From contig NZ_CP122458.1 of the NCBI RefSeq assembly GCF_032598905.1, positions 4,154,001-4,218,000 on the forward strand: a DNA stretch of 64,000 nt. The letters are read 5' to 3'. Positions 28,925-37,138 of this stretch are shown in pieces. This DNA is from Streptomyces sp. 11x1. GTDB taxonomy: Bacteria > Actinomycetota > Actinomycetes > Streptomycetales > Streptomycetaceae. Under the pieces are notes generated by a model that did no database searches, was not told where the DNA came from, and saw nothing but the letters and a program-made list of their open reading frames with translations. A program made the position numbers and the translations under genes. Positions within the stretch are counted from its first letter, which is position 1, and the number at the start of each line of letters is the position of its first letter.

Positions 28925-29686
28925 TCAGAGTGACCGGCGGTGGGTGGGAGCGGGGGTGGGGGTCGACGGGCGGGTCACGGCTACGGCTGAGGTGCGGCGG
29001 GCCGTGAGGGCGTGGGTGTGGGCCGGGGTCGCGGCCGTCGACCTGAGGCGGGACGCGACCGCGGTGGGCATGCCGGTGCCGTGGGCGAGATCGGCGGCCA
29101 CGGCGGAGCGGAGCGCGCCGAGCCGGGCCAGTTGGCTGGTGCGCCGCTCCGGGGTGAGCGCTCCGACATCGACGCTCAGCGCGGCCCGAACGGCTCCGGG
29201 GTGCGTCGGGATGGGGGCGGCGCCCTTCGCGGGGGTGCGGGAGGGGTCGAGACCGGCGGAGCGGAGGGCAGCGGCGCGGGCGCTCCGGGCGGCGAGCGCT
29301 TGGGGCGCGGGCGTACGGCGGTGAGGGGTGCCGGGCGCGCGGTGGGCACCGGGGGCCCCGGGGGTGCCGTGCTGGGTGGGCGGTGCTTGGGTCGGCCGGT
29401 CTAGGGTGCGCCAACTCAGGGTGCCGGTCAGCTCGTTGATGGTCACCTCGACCCGGGGGCGGAGGGTGGGACGGTGTTCGGGGGGCGCCGCGGAGGAGGA
29501 GCGGTCGCGGGCCGCTCGGGGAAGGTCGGTGGGGCGGTCGGGTGCGGGGGTGGGCCGGTCGGGTCTGCCGGTGGGGCGCTCGGGTCCAGAGGTGTGGCCG
29601 TCGGGGTTGCCGGTGGGGCGGTGAGGTGGGCCGTCGAGTGCGTGGCCGGGGAGGCGGCGGTGGCTTCGGGTGGGGTCACTGGCCAT
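28925..29686 (-). CDS. Hypothetical Pro/Arg/Thr-rich protein, end of T4SS-like minus arm
   Basis: 253 residues, very rich in Pro, Arg, Thr and Ala. A short ordered-looking strand pair (RVEVTINELTGTLSWRTLDR, ~residues 79-98) and a helical part near residues 125-215 (QALAARSARAAALRSAGLDP) are the only non-repetitive segments. The start overlaps the TPR gene by 11 bases, which supports translation as the last gene of the minus-strand operon. I do not recognise it. No signal peptide or membrane helix. Could be an accessory cytosolic component. Confidence 0.6.
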   Translation of the reverse strand: MASDPTRSHRRLPGHALDGPPHRPTGNPDGHTSGPERPTGRPDRPTPAPDRPTDLPRAARDRSSSAAPPEHRPTLRPRVEVTINELTGTLSWRTLDRPTQAPPTQHGTPGAPGAHRAPGTPHRRTPAPQALAARSARAAALRSAGLDPSRTPAKGAAPIPTHPGAVRAALSVDVGALTPERRTSQLARLGALRSAVAADLAHGTGMPTAVASRLRSTAATPAHTHALTARRTSAVAVTRPSTPTPAPTHRRSL

Positions 29687-31934
29687 GGGCGTAGGGGGCG
29701 GAGTCGAGGGCGCGGGCCCGGTCGGTGAGGCGGGTCATGCGGGTGCGGGCCTTCTCCAGCTGCTCCAGGTCGTCGGCCGCGGGGCCGGCGTCCGCGGCGA
29801 GGTCGGTCCAGACGGCGATCAGGTCGCGGCCCAGGTGCAGCCCCTGGAGCGGGTCGCGGACCGCGCGCCAGGCGGCCGCCGCGCTCTGGATGTTGCCGTA
29901 CGCGGCCCGCTGGTCGCGCATGCGGTGGCGGAGACCTGCGAGGTCGAGCGACAGATGGAACGAACGAAGGGCGTCACCGGCCAAGTAGGCGATGTAGGCG
30001 GTGAGTTCGCGGAGCTTCAGGACCTCGGGGTGCTGGGGGCCCAGCGCCACCGTCGCCTGTACGACCGTCTGCTCGGCCATCTCCGCGGCTTCCTGGATGC
30101 GGCCCAGCTTCACGGCCTCGTTGATGCGCGAGACAGCCTCCGCGAACGGTGACGGAGTGCCGCCGTCCTCCTCCGGGTCCAGCACCGCCTCGGCCACCGC
30201 GTCGAACTCCCGTACCGGCGCGGGTTTCGGCGCGTCGTCCTCCTCCAGCACCTTCCACTCGGGGGCGGAGTAGGCGTCGGACGCGGACTCCTCCGAAAGG
30301 GCCGGCGTGGAGAGGGGTGCGAGTTCCGGGGTCGGCGTGGTGGGGGGCGGCGTCTGGAGCGGCATCGGGGCCGGAGTCGGAGTGGGGGGCCAGGGCTGGG
30401 GCTCCAGCGAGACGGGCCCGGACTCCGGGGCGGGCCCCGAGCACGGGATGTGCGTCGACTCCGGGACGTGCGGGGGCGTCGATGCCGGGACGTGCGGGTG
30501 CGCCGGCTCCGGGGTGGGGACGTCGGCCGGGGCCGCGGGCCACGGCTGCGGGTCCAGGGAGGCCGGGGCCGTGAGCGGGCCGAACTCGCCGGTCGGGGGT
30601 GAGACCGTGCCGGCGGCCGGAGCGGAGTCCTGGGCGGGCTCGGGAGCCGAGGGTCGGGCTTCCGAGTCCACCGGGACGCCGGGGAGGGTGAGGGGCAGGT
30701 TCGGGGTGCGCGGCGGCCGCGCCAAGGGGCCCTCCGTCGGTTCCGGCACCGCGCGCAGCACGAACGTCGACGGAACGACCCCGCCCGACGCCTGCTGCGA
30801 CGCGTCGCCCTGCGCGCCCTGCTTCTCCTTCGCCGCCGTGAGCGGCATCGTCCGCGGCTCGCGCTTCACAGGCGGCGCCGGCTCGGAGGGGGCGGGTGCG
30901 GCCGACTTGTGGTCGGGGGCGTGCGGGGCGTGCGCGGGTTCGGAGGCATGCGCGGGTGCGGGTGCGGGGGCCGGCTCGGGGGACTGTGCGCGGGCGGGCT
31001 CGGGGGACTGTGCGCGGGCGGGCTCGGGAGCGTGCGCGGGTTCCGGCGCGGGCGCGGGCTTCGCCGCCGTCAGAGGAAGGGTGCTCGGCTCCCGCTTCGG
31101 GCGCTCGGGCTGCGGTGTGGGGGTGAGCGGCTCCGCCGTGGGCGCCGGTCCGCTCGCCGCCAACCGCATCGTGCTGGGCTCCCGCCTCGGCTGCCCATGC
31201 GGGTGCGACTGCGACTCCGGCCGCGCGTCCGGCCGTACGTCCGCCTGGACGGACGGCTGCGGCTGCGGCTGCGGCTGCGGCTGCGGCTGCGGGCGATGCT
31301 CGGGGTGCGCCGGTGCCTCCGGCCTCGCCTGCGGCTGCCACTGCTGCTGGGCCTCGGCCTGGGGCGGGACCTGGGCAGGGGCCTGCGCGACCGTCTGCCA
31401 GTTCGGGTCCTGGTGAGGGTGTGGCGCGGACGGGGTCTGCGGGGTGTGCGTAACGCCCTGTTCGGCCGGGACTCCGCCCGTGGCCGCCGACTCCGGTACC
31501 GCGCGCAGGACATGCGTCGACCTGTCGCGGCGCGGGGCCGGGGACGGGGCCGAAGCCGGGGCCGGGGCCGAGGTGGGCGGTTCCGGGGCTGTCCCGCGCC
31601 CCGTCCGCGCCACGAACCCCTGCGGCTCGCCCACCCGTACCGGCTCGCCGGCGTAGTGGCTGGAGCCGTCGACGTGGATCTGCAGCGGGACGACATAGCC
31701 GATGCGTTCGTCGTGGACCGTGGCGAGGACCGGGTGACCGGTGGCCAGGGCCAGCCGGTGGAGGTAGTCGAGGGCGGCGGTCTGGAGGGATTCCCCAGCG
31801 GCCGGCGGCACCGGCATGCCGCCGACCGTCGCACCGGCCTCGGCCGAGACCCGTACGTCGATCGGGGTGAGCCCGGCCGGCACGCGTCCCGCGCGCTTGA
31901 GTTCCCGCTTCTGTTCGCGGCTGAGTCGAGTCAT
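29676..31934 (-). CDS. TPR-like protein with long Pro-rich linker, T4SS-like locus
   Basis: 752 residues in three parts. The N-terminal ~110 residues (KRELKRAGRVPAGLTPIDVR, then HRLALATGHPVLATVHDERI) look folded. Residues ~115-590 are Pro/Ala/Glu/Gln-rich with short repeats such as PQPQPQPQ and PEPARAQSPEPA. Residues ~595-740 are helical tetratricopeptide-like, for example NEAVKLGRIQEAAEMAEQTV and LGPQHPEVLKLRELTAYIAY. No signal or membrane segment, so cytosolic. GAGGGAACG precedes the ATG. It follows the lipoprotein gene by 7 bp and is co-transcribed with the cell-wall hydrolase. A scaffold role is inference. Confidence 0.85.
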   Translation of the reverse strand: MTRLSREQKRELKRAGRVPAGLTPIDVRVSAEAGATVGGMPVPPAAGESLQTAALDYLHRLALATGHPVLATVHDERIGYVVPLQIHVDGSSHYAGEPVRVGEPQGFVARTGRGTAPEPPTSAPAPASAPSPAPRRDRSTHVLRAVPESAATGGVPAEQGVTHTPQTPSAPHPHQDPNWQTVAQAPAQVPPQAEAQQQWQPQARPEAPAHPEHRPQPQPQPQPQPQPSVQADVRPDARPESQSHPHGQPRREPSTMRLAASGPAPTAEPLTPTPQPERPKREPSTLPLTAAKPAPAPEPAHAPEPARAQSPEPARAQSPEPAPAPAPAHASEPAHAPHAPDHKSAAPAPSEPAPPVKREPRTMPLTAAKEKQGAQGDASQQASGGVVPSTFVLRAVPEPTEGPLARPPRTPNLPLTLPGVPVDSEARPSAPEPAQDSAPAAGTVSPPTGEFGPLTAPASLDPQPWPAAPADVPTPEPAHPHVPASTPPHVPESTHIPCSGPAPESGPVSLEPQPWPPTPTPAPMPLQTPPPTTPTPELAPLSTPALSEESASDAYSAPEWKVLEEDDAPKPAPVREFDAVAEAVLDPEEDGGTPSPFAEAVSRINEAVKLGRIQEAAEMAEQTVVQATVALGPQHPEVLKLRELTAYIAYLAGDALRSFHLSLDLAGLRHRMRDQRAAYGNIQSAAAAWRAVRDPLQGLHLGRDLIAVWTDLAADAGPAADDLEQLEKARTRMTRLTDRARALDSAPYAHGQ

Positions 31935-31941
31935 CGTTCCC

Positions 31942-32706
31942 TCACTCGGGTCGGGCAGAAGGAGAAAGAGGAGTTGCGGGGTTGGCTGTTGCGGCCGACG
32001 TGGACGGGTCCGGTGTCGGTATCGCTGCCTCCACCGTACGCACCTCGTCCACCCGCCACGGCTCGCCCTTGCCCGAGCGCACCAGCTTCACGTACACCGT
32101 GGCCTGAGGGCCGGTGCCCGTCCAGCCGTCGCGGCCGTGTGCGGTGCCGTCGACGAAGAGGGCGCGGTAGGCGTCCCTGGCCGAGTCGGAGGGCGCGTCC
32201 CCGTCGTCGTCCGGTTCCACCTCGACCGTGGTCCACGCCTGGTGCGCGGCCCAGGAGTTCCACTGTTCGCCGGCGCCGCTCGCGGGACGGTACGAGCGCT
32301 CGGCCTTCGCCTTGGCGGCGGTGAACCAGCGCGCGGAGCGCAGTACGGCGTCGTGCGGGCCGGTGTCGTACTTGGTGTCGTGGCCGTACGCGACCTCGGT
32401 CCAGGCCTCGGCGACGGCGGTCGCGTCCGTCTCGTCGACGCCGGTGGGCTTCGGGACGCGGGCGTCCGGGCCGAGTGACCTCCCCGAAGGGAGGGGGGCC
32501 TTGGGGGTGAAGGGCGGTTCGGACGTGGCCGTGGAGCCGCCCACCGTCTCGCGGTGGTCCTCCAGACCGCAGGCGGTGAGGACCGCGACGCCGGTCACGG
32601 TCGCGAGCACCATCACGCCCGCCCGACGGACGACCCCGCCGAAGCGGCCGGACCCGCGCGCGGCTCGTTCCTCGCGCCCCCCGCGCGCATCGCGCATCAC
32701 GTTCAC
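31942..32706 (-). CDS. Lipoprotein of the T4SS-like locus
   Basis: 254 residues from GTG at 32706, chosen because GAGGAGGGG lies about 8 bases upstream; ATG 32697 is also possible. The basic N-terminus, the hydrophobic stretch AGVMVLATVTGVAVLTAC and the lipobox LTAC make it a membrane-anchored extracytoplasmic lipoprotein. The body (about residues 90-235) ends in strands such as QATVYVKLVRSGKGEPWRVD, reminiscent of the NTF2-like domain of Gram-positive VirB8-type proteins, but this is weak. Situated between the wall hydrolase and the TPR gene. Confidence 0.8.
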   Translation of the reverse strand: MNVMRDARGGREERAARGSGRFGGVVRRAGVMVLATVTGVAVLTACGLEDHRETVGGSTATSEPPFTPKAPLPSGRSLGPDARVPKPTGVDETDATAVAEAWTEVAYGHDTKYDTGPHDAVLRSARWFTAAKAKAERSYRPASGAGEQWNSWAAHQAWTTVEVEPDDDGDAPSDSARDAYRALFVDGTAHGRDGWTGTGPQATVYVKLVRSGKGEPWRVDEVRTVEAAIPTPDPSTSAATANPATPLSPSARPE

Positions 32707-32771
32707 CCTGGTTCCCCTCCTCACCTCAGTGGCCTGCCCCGTCGAACCCGTCGCACCCGTCGTCATCCTCA

Positions 32772-33806
32772 CTACAGCCCCAGCCACGGCGCCGGATTCA
32801 CGTACGCCCCGTTCTGCTGCACCTCGAAGTGGAGGTGGGCGCCGGTCGAGTAGCCGGTCGAGCCGACCAGGCCGACGCGTTGGCCGACCTTGACCTTGTC
32901 GCCGACGCCGACGCTGAGGCCGGACAGCATGTGGTTGTAGGTGGTGGAGATGGTGTCGCCGTTGATGGTTCCGTGGGAGATGACGACACGGTTGCCGTAG
33001 CCGTTGCTCCAGCCGGCGAAGGTCACCTCGCCGTCGCGGGCGGCGAGCACCGGCGTACCGGACGCCGCGCCGAAGTCGATGCCGGTGTGCAGTTTGCGGA
33101 CCCCGAGCGTGGGGTGCATGCGCCAGCCGTACGGCGAGGTCACGGGCGGGTTGCCGGAGAGCGGCATCGCCATCTCCCGGCCGTCCGGGAGCTTGCCCGG
33201 CGGGTCGTCGACCGACTCGTACTTGGAGATCAGGGACTTGATGCGGGCGACGTAGTTCTGGGTCTCGGTGTAGGGCGGGACGCCGCCGTACTTCTGCACC
33301 GCGCCCGGACCGGCGTTGTACGCGGCGAGCGCCAGGTCGAGGGTCTCGCCGGTCGCCTGGCCGCGGTCCTTGTAGCCCTGGACCTGCTTGGCGAGGGCGC
33401 AGTCGTAGCGGCCCTGGGCCATGATCGCGTCGCCGGGGTCGTACGGGGAGACGCGGCCGTTGCCGTCGTCGTCCCTGCCCCAACTCGGCCAGGTGCCGGG
33501 CATGAACTGGCTCAACCCCTCGGCGCCGACCGGGGACTTGGCATTCGGGTTCCAGCCCGACTCGGCCTCGATCTGCGCGGCGATCACCGCGGGCTTGATG
33601 ACGTCGCACATGGCGCCCGCCTTGAGCACCCACGGCACGTACTCGGCCGGTACCTGGCCCGACTTGAGTCCTCCCCCGACACCCTGCTCCTCGGCCTCGG
33701 CCTCGCCGCCGCCGCTCACCGCGACCATCATGACCACCGGCATCAGCACGGCCGCCACGCAGCCGCCGACGACCCAGGTCGTGACGGACCCTCCCCCGTT
33801 GGACAT
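32772..33806 (-). CDS. Bifunctional lytic transglycosylase / M23 peptidase (VirB1-like)
   Basis: 344 residues. A membrane anchor or signal at about 8-30 is followed by an SLT-type transglycosylase domain (about 60-175), with catalytic Glu in AAQIEAESGWNP, then GLSQFMPGTWPSWG and LAAYNAGPGAV. An M23 (LytM) domain follows (about 215-340) with zinc ligands in HTGIDFGAA and HLHFEV. Such a glycosidase-plus-peptidase fusion is the wall-opening component of Gram-positive type IV secretion systems (compare CwlT of Tn916/ICEBs1). GAGGGGAGCAG precedes the ATG. First gene of the minus arm. Confidence 0.93.
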   Translation of the reverse strand: MSNGGGSVTTWVVGGCVAAVLMPVVMMVAVSGGGEAEAEEQGVGGGLKSGQVPAEYVPWVLKAGAMCDVIKPAVIAAQIEAESGWNPNAKSPVGAEGLSQFMPGTWPSWGRDDDGNGRVSPYDPGDAIMAQGRYDCALAKQVQGYKDRGQATGETLDLALAAYNAGPGAVQKYGGVPPYTETQNYVARIKSLISKYESVDDPPGKLPDGREMAMPLSGNPPVTSPYGWRMHPTLGVRKLHTGIDFGAASGTPVLAARDGEVTFAGWSNGYGNRVVISHGTINGDTISTTYNHMLSGLSVGVGDKVKVGQRVGLVGSTGYSTGAHLHFEVQQNGAYVNPAPWLGL

Positions 33807-34156
33807 CTGCTCCCCTCAGCGTCGAAGTGGCGGGACGGGACGAGATGCGGTGACGCGGTTCCGTCATGTTCCTGGTGACGTCGTTCCGTCATGTTCCTGC
33901 CACTTGGGTCCAGTCAGACGAGTCTCTCCGCTCACCCCCGCTCCGCGCGTCACCGGTGCGTCACAGGCTCGTCGCAGGAACTCACGTGCCGATTCCCAAG
34001 CCGCCCGTACGCCGTGAAGATCGGTGATGGGCGTCGCGCCGGGCACGCAACGGCGGCCGGCGCCCCGCCGGGTGCGACGGGCGCCACGGGCTCAGGAAGA
34101 CTGCGACGGGCGGACCGCGCCGAGCGGGCCGCTGTGATCAGCGTCGGAAACGGGGA
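33807..34156. promoter_or_regulatory. Divergent control region of the T4SS-like locus with 25-bp direct repeat
   Basis: 350 bp between the two arms. Two adjacent 25-bp copies of GTGACGCGGTTCCGTCATGT and onward lie at 33850-33874 and 33875-33899 (two bases differ), 44 bp upstream of the wall-hydrolase start. No convincing gene in either direction. Likely holds promoters for both arms. Confidence 0.55.
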
Positions 34157-34705
34157 GTGGTGGAGAGCGGTGATGCGGTGATGCGGCCGGAGACGGGACA
34201 GGCGGCGGCCGGGCCGGAGATCTGGGTGCGGGGTCCGGTGACGGAGCCGGAGGCACGGCCGCCGGACCCGGCGCCCCTGGCGGCGGCGAGCGCGCGGCGG
34301 TTCTCCTGGGTCGCCACGCACGGCGGCGCCGGGTCCACCACCCTCGCGACGGTCTTCGGCGGTCATGACGCAGGCCGCAACTGGCCGCGTCCCGACCAGG
34401 GCGAGCCGGGGTCGGTGCTCCTGGTGGGGCGCACGCACGCCGCCGGGCTCGACGCGGTCTCGCACACCCTGGACATCTTCCGGCGGGGCGACGCGCCGCC
34501 GGGGCTCGACCTCGACGCGATCGTGCTGGTCGCGGACGCGCCCGGCCGGCTGCCCCGGCAACTGGTGCAGCGCGTGAAGGTGATCGGTTCCGTCATAGAC
34601 GTCTACCGCGTGCCGTGGGTGCCCGCCTGGCGCACCGGCGATCTCACCGGCCCGCCGCCCCGGGAGAGCGCAGCACTGGCCCGTCTGACCGGGAGGACCC
34701 CATGA
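34157..34705 (+). CDS. DUF6668-like protein, first gene of T4SS-like plus arm
   Basis: 182 residues. The middle reads FSWVATHGGAGSTTLATVFGG, a P-loop-like Gly-rich segment (GGAGSTT) resembling the start of MinD/ParA-type folds, then VLLVGRTHAAGLDAV, LDAIVLVADAPGRLP and VYRVPWVPAWR. I associate this with the actinobacterial DUF6668 family found beside conjugation-like genes, from memory. It may be a diverged nucleotide-binding regulator, but the canonical Lys of the P-loop is missing. GTG 34157, GTG 34178 and ATG 34181 are all candidate starts. Overlaps the next gene by ATGA. Confidence 0.75.
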   Translation: MVESGDAVMRPETGQAAAGPEIWVRGPVTEPEARPPDPAPLAAASARRFSWVATHGGAGSTTLATVFGGHDAGRNWPRPDQGEPGSVLLVGRTHAAGLDAVSHTLDIFRRGDAPPGLDLDAIVLVADAPGRLPRQLVQRVKVIGSVIDVYRVPWVPAWRTGDLTGPPPRESAALARLTGRTP

Positions 34706-34962
34706 GCAGCACCCTGTACGCCGCCGCCTCGACGCTGGCCGCGCCTCCGGCCGTGGTCACCAACGAGCTCAACTACGTGCTGAACATCCTCGCCTGGCTG
34801 GTCACGGCGGCCGGCGTGTGCGGGCTGATGATCGTGGGCACGCGGATGGCCATCTCGCTGCGGGCCGGGGAGGGCGACGAGCACCTCTCCCAGTTCGCGG
34901 TGGTCCTGGGCGCCTGCATCATCGGCGCGACGGCCGGACCGATCGTGGGGTTCGTGCTGTAG
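34702..34962 (+). CDS. Small two-helix pilin-like (VirB2-like) membrane protein A
   Basis: 86 residues with two membrane helices, LNILAWLVTAAGVCGLMIVG and FAVVLGACIIGATAGPIVGF, joined by a short charged loop (RAGEGDEHL). The N-terminal ~20 residues are Ala/Thr-rich. Size and topology match VirB2-type pilins and the two-helix small proteins of Gram-positive T4SS. A clear paralogue lies at 36009. GGGAGGACCCC precedes the ATG, which overlaps the previous stop. Confidence 0.85.
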   Translation: MSSTLYAAASTLAAPPAVVTNELNYVLNILAWLVTAAGVCGLMIVGTRMAISLRAGEGDEHLSQFAVVLGACIIGATAGPIVGFVL

Positions 34963-36008
34963 GGGGACGCCGAGCGGGACACCGGGCGTAGGACAGGGCG
35001 ACGGCCCGCCGGGTTCACGGGAACCGGCGGGCGGTCTCCGTGCCTTCAAGGCGGCTCCGCCGCGTCTTCCGACGGCCTCCGCCGCGTCTTCTGGCAGCCT
35101 CCGCCGCGCCTGACGGCTTCCACCGCGGCTTCTGGCAGCCTCCACCGCGACTTCAGGCAGCCTCCACCGTGCCTGACAGCTTCCGCCGTGCCTTCAAGGC
35201 GGCTCCGCCACGGCTTCGGACAGCCTCCGCCGCATCTTCAGGCAGCCTCCGCCGCGCCTGACGGCTTCCACCGCGGCTGACAGCTTCCACCGCGGCTTCG
35301 GGCAGCCTCCACCGCGACTTCAGGCAGCCTCCGCCGCATCTTCCGACGGCCTCCGCCGCGCCTGACAGCTTCCACCGCGGCTTCGGGCAGCCTCCACCGC
35401 GACTTCAGGCAGCCTCCGCCGCGCCTGACAGCTTCCGCCGAGCCTTCAGGCGGCTCCGCCGCGTCTTCGGACAGCCTCCGCCGCATCTTCAGGCAGCCTC
35501 CGCCACGCCTGACGGCTTCCACCGCGGCTTCTGGCAGCCTCCACCGCGGCTTCGGGCGGCCTCCGCCGTGACTTCAGGCGGCTTCTCGTAACGCGCTGGT
35601 ACGCGCCCGTCGTGCGCCGAGTCACAGCCCCGGCGCGCGGCCCCGACGCGCAAGAACACATGACTCCCGCCGCGCGAGGACGCGCGGCCCGTCGCACATG
35701 GACACGTCGCTCTCTTCGCACGTCGGTGCGACACCTTCCACTTAACTGCAGGTCCCGACGTTTCTGACGGCTCGTCACTGTCCCGGACATGACGAGGAGT
35801 TCCCGTCTGTCACGAGCACGTCACCGACAGGTGCTGGATCACTACATCGCTTGGTTTCGGCTCACAGCAGTCGCCAAGCTCACAGAGCGACCGGGAACCC
35901 GGGCACATCACGCCGGCCCCGAAAGCAACCAATGTCCCATCCGCTCACATCGGTCGACGTCGGCCCACCGCCCACGGCGGGACGGCCGAGACCACGGGGA
36001 GAAACCAC
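34963..36008. repeat. Non-coding region with ~20-bp imperfect repeat array between pilin-like genes
   Basis: 1046 bp. From 35041 to 35586 about two dozen short units alternate: GCCTCCRCCGCG followed by ACTTCAGGCA, TCTTCTGGCA or CCTGACGGCTTCC-type pieces. Order and spacing vary, with no unique spacers. Readings through it give only Arg/Gly/Ala-rich junk. 35590-36008 has lower GC and probably holds a second promoter for the genes from 36009. I see no gene in either part. Confidence 0.8.
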
Positions 36009-36305
36009 ATGCTGCACGCGATAGCCGCCAAGGCTCATCAGTCCGTTTTCCTGGCCGACGGCACGGTCCCCAACCCCAACCGCGACGCCCCCGCCGAACT
36101 CACCGGCAAGGTCGACACCGTGCTCGGCATCGTCGCCTGGGCCGGCACCGCCGCCGGTGTCGCGGGTGTGCTGATCTGCGGCGCCATGATGGCGATCTCC
36201 ATGCGCCGCGGCGAGGGTTCGGAGCACATGGGCCGACTCGGCATGGTCCTCGGCGGCTGTGTCCTGGTCGCCACCGCCGGCCCGCTCGTGAACTTCGTCT
36301 TCTAG
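36009..36305 (+). CDS. Small two-helix pilin-like (VirB2-like) membrane protein B
   Basis: 98 residues, a paralogue of the protein at 34702. The shared pattern is AW-xx-TAAGV-xG, MAIS-[LM]-R-xGEG-[DS]-EH, VLG-[AG]-C and ATAGP-[IL]-V-xFV. Two helices: LGIVAWAGTAAGVAGVLICG and MGRLGMVLGGCVLVATAGPL. The N-terminus carries a hydrophilic lead (HAIAAKAHQSVFLADGTVPN) not found in the first copy. It leads the main run of secretion genes. Confidence 0.87.
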   Translation: MLHAIAAKAHQSVFLADGTVPNPNRDAPAELTGKVDTVLGIVAWAGTAAGVAGVLICGAMMAISMRRGEGSEHMGRLGMVLGGCVLVATAGPLVNFVF

Positions 36306-36336
36306 TCGTCCGAGCACGTCGAAAGGGGGAGCGACG

Positions 36337-37137
36337 ATGCCGAACTCCGGCCGGGCCCACGGGGGCAGCGGAGAGTGGGAGCAGCCGTTCTGGCAGCAGC
36401 GGGGCTGGGTCCTGTCGGCCGGGTTCCTGGCGGTCCTGCTCGTCCTCGCGGTGCTCTTCGCGATCACGGGCAACGGCGGCGGGGGGTCGACCGGCGCGGC
36501 CGGCGATCCGGACCCGGCACCGACCTCGTCCTCGGAAGCGGGCTCGGACCCGGGCTCGGACTCCGGTGGCGGTGACGGCGGTTCGGACAAGCGGCCCGCC
36601 GGCTGCCGCACCGACGACCGCGACCAGGACAAGCCCACCGAGGCGCCGCGCGACTTCCACTGGAAGGCCAACGGCACCGGCCTGGTCCCGGTCTCCAAGG
36701 CGGCGGGCCCGCGCACGTACGACGGTCCGGTCTGGTCCTGCTTCGCCCACACCCCGCTGGGCGCCGTCATGGCGGTCCACTCCATCACCGACCACCTCAG
36801 CTACGACGGCTGGCGCGAGGTCGTCGACAAGCAGGTCGTGCCGGGCGCCGGCCGCGACGCGCTGATCGCGAGCCGCTCCCAGGAGACGAACAAGTCGACC
36901 ACGGGCTCGCCGGACGCCGGTGGCTACGCCGGCTTCACGGTCCTGTCGTACGACGAGACGCAGGCGACCGTGATGGTCCTGGTGCGCGGCATGGGCGAGG
37001 GCGGCTTCGGCTCCGCCTCGGTCACCGTGCGCTGGCGGGACGGCGACTGGAAGCTCGCCCCGGACCGGGACGGCACGGTCTACAGCGGGGTGTCGCAGGT
37101 CAGCGGCACCGACGGCTTCGTCACGTGGGAGGCGTGA
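36337..37137 (+). CDS. VirB8-like single-pass membrane protein
   Basis: 266 residues: a short cytosolic N-terminus, one membrane helix (about 26-44, WVLSAGFLAVLLVLAVLFAI), a Gly/Ser/Asp-rich linker (47-90) and an extracytoplasmic domain. The latter ends in antiparallel strands (TVMVLVRGMGE, ASVTVRWRDGDWKLAPD), as in NTF2-fold VirB8/TcpC proteins that scaffold type IV secretion. The topology and position before the VirB6-like gene support this; sequence identity alone would not. GAAAGGGGGAG precedes the ATG. Confidence 0.75.
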   Translation: MPNSGRAHGGSGEWEQPFWQQRGWVLSAGFLAVLLVLAVLFAITGNGGGGSTGAAGDPDPAPTSSSEAGSDPGSDSGGGDGGSDKRPAGCRTDDRDQDKPTEAPRDFHWKANGTGLVPVSKAAGPRTYDGPVWSCFAHTPLGAVMAVHSITDHLSYDGWREVVDKQVVPGAGRDALIASRSQETNKSTTGSPDAGGYAGFTVLSYDETQATVMVLVRGMGEGGFGSASVTVRWRDGDWKLAPDRDGTVYSGVSQVSGTDGFVTWEA

Positions 37138-37138
37138 G

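Noticed and set aside
35238..35790. Minus-strand frames across the repeat array between pilin-like genes
   Set aside because: Composition is only Arg/Gly/Glu/Ala repeat readings that change with each repeat unit; no start signal.
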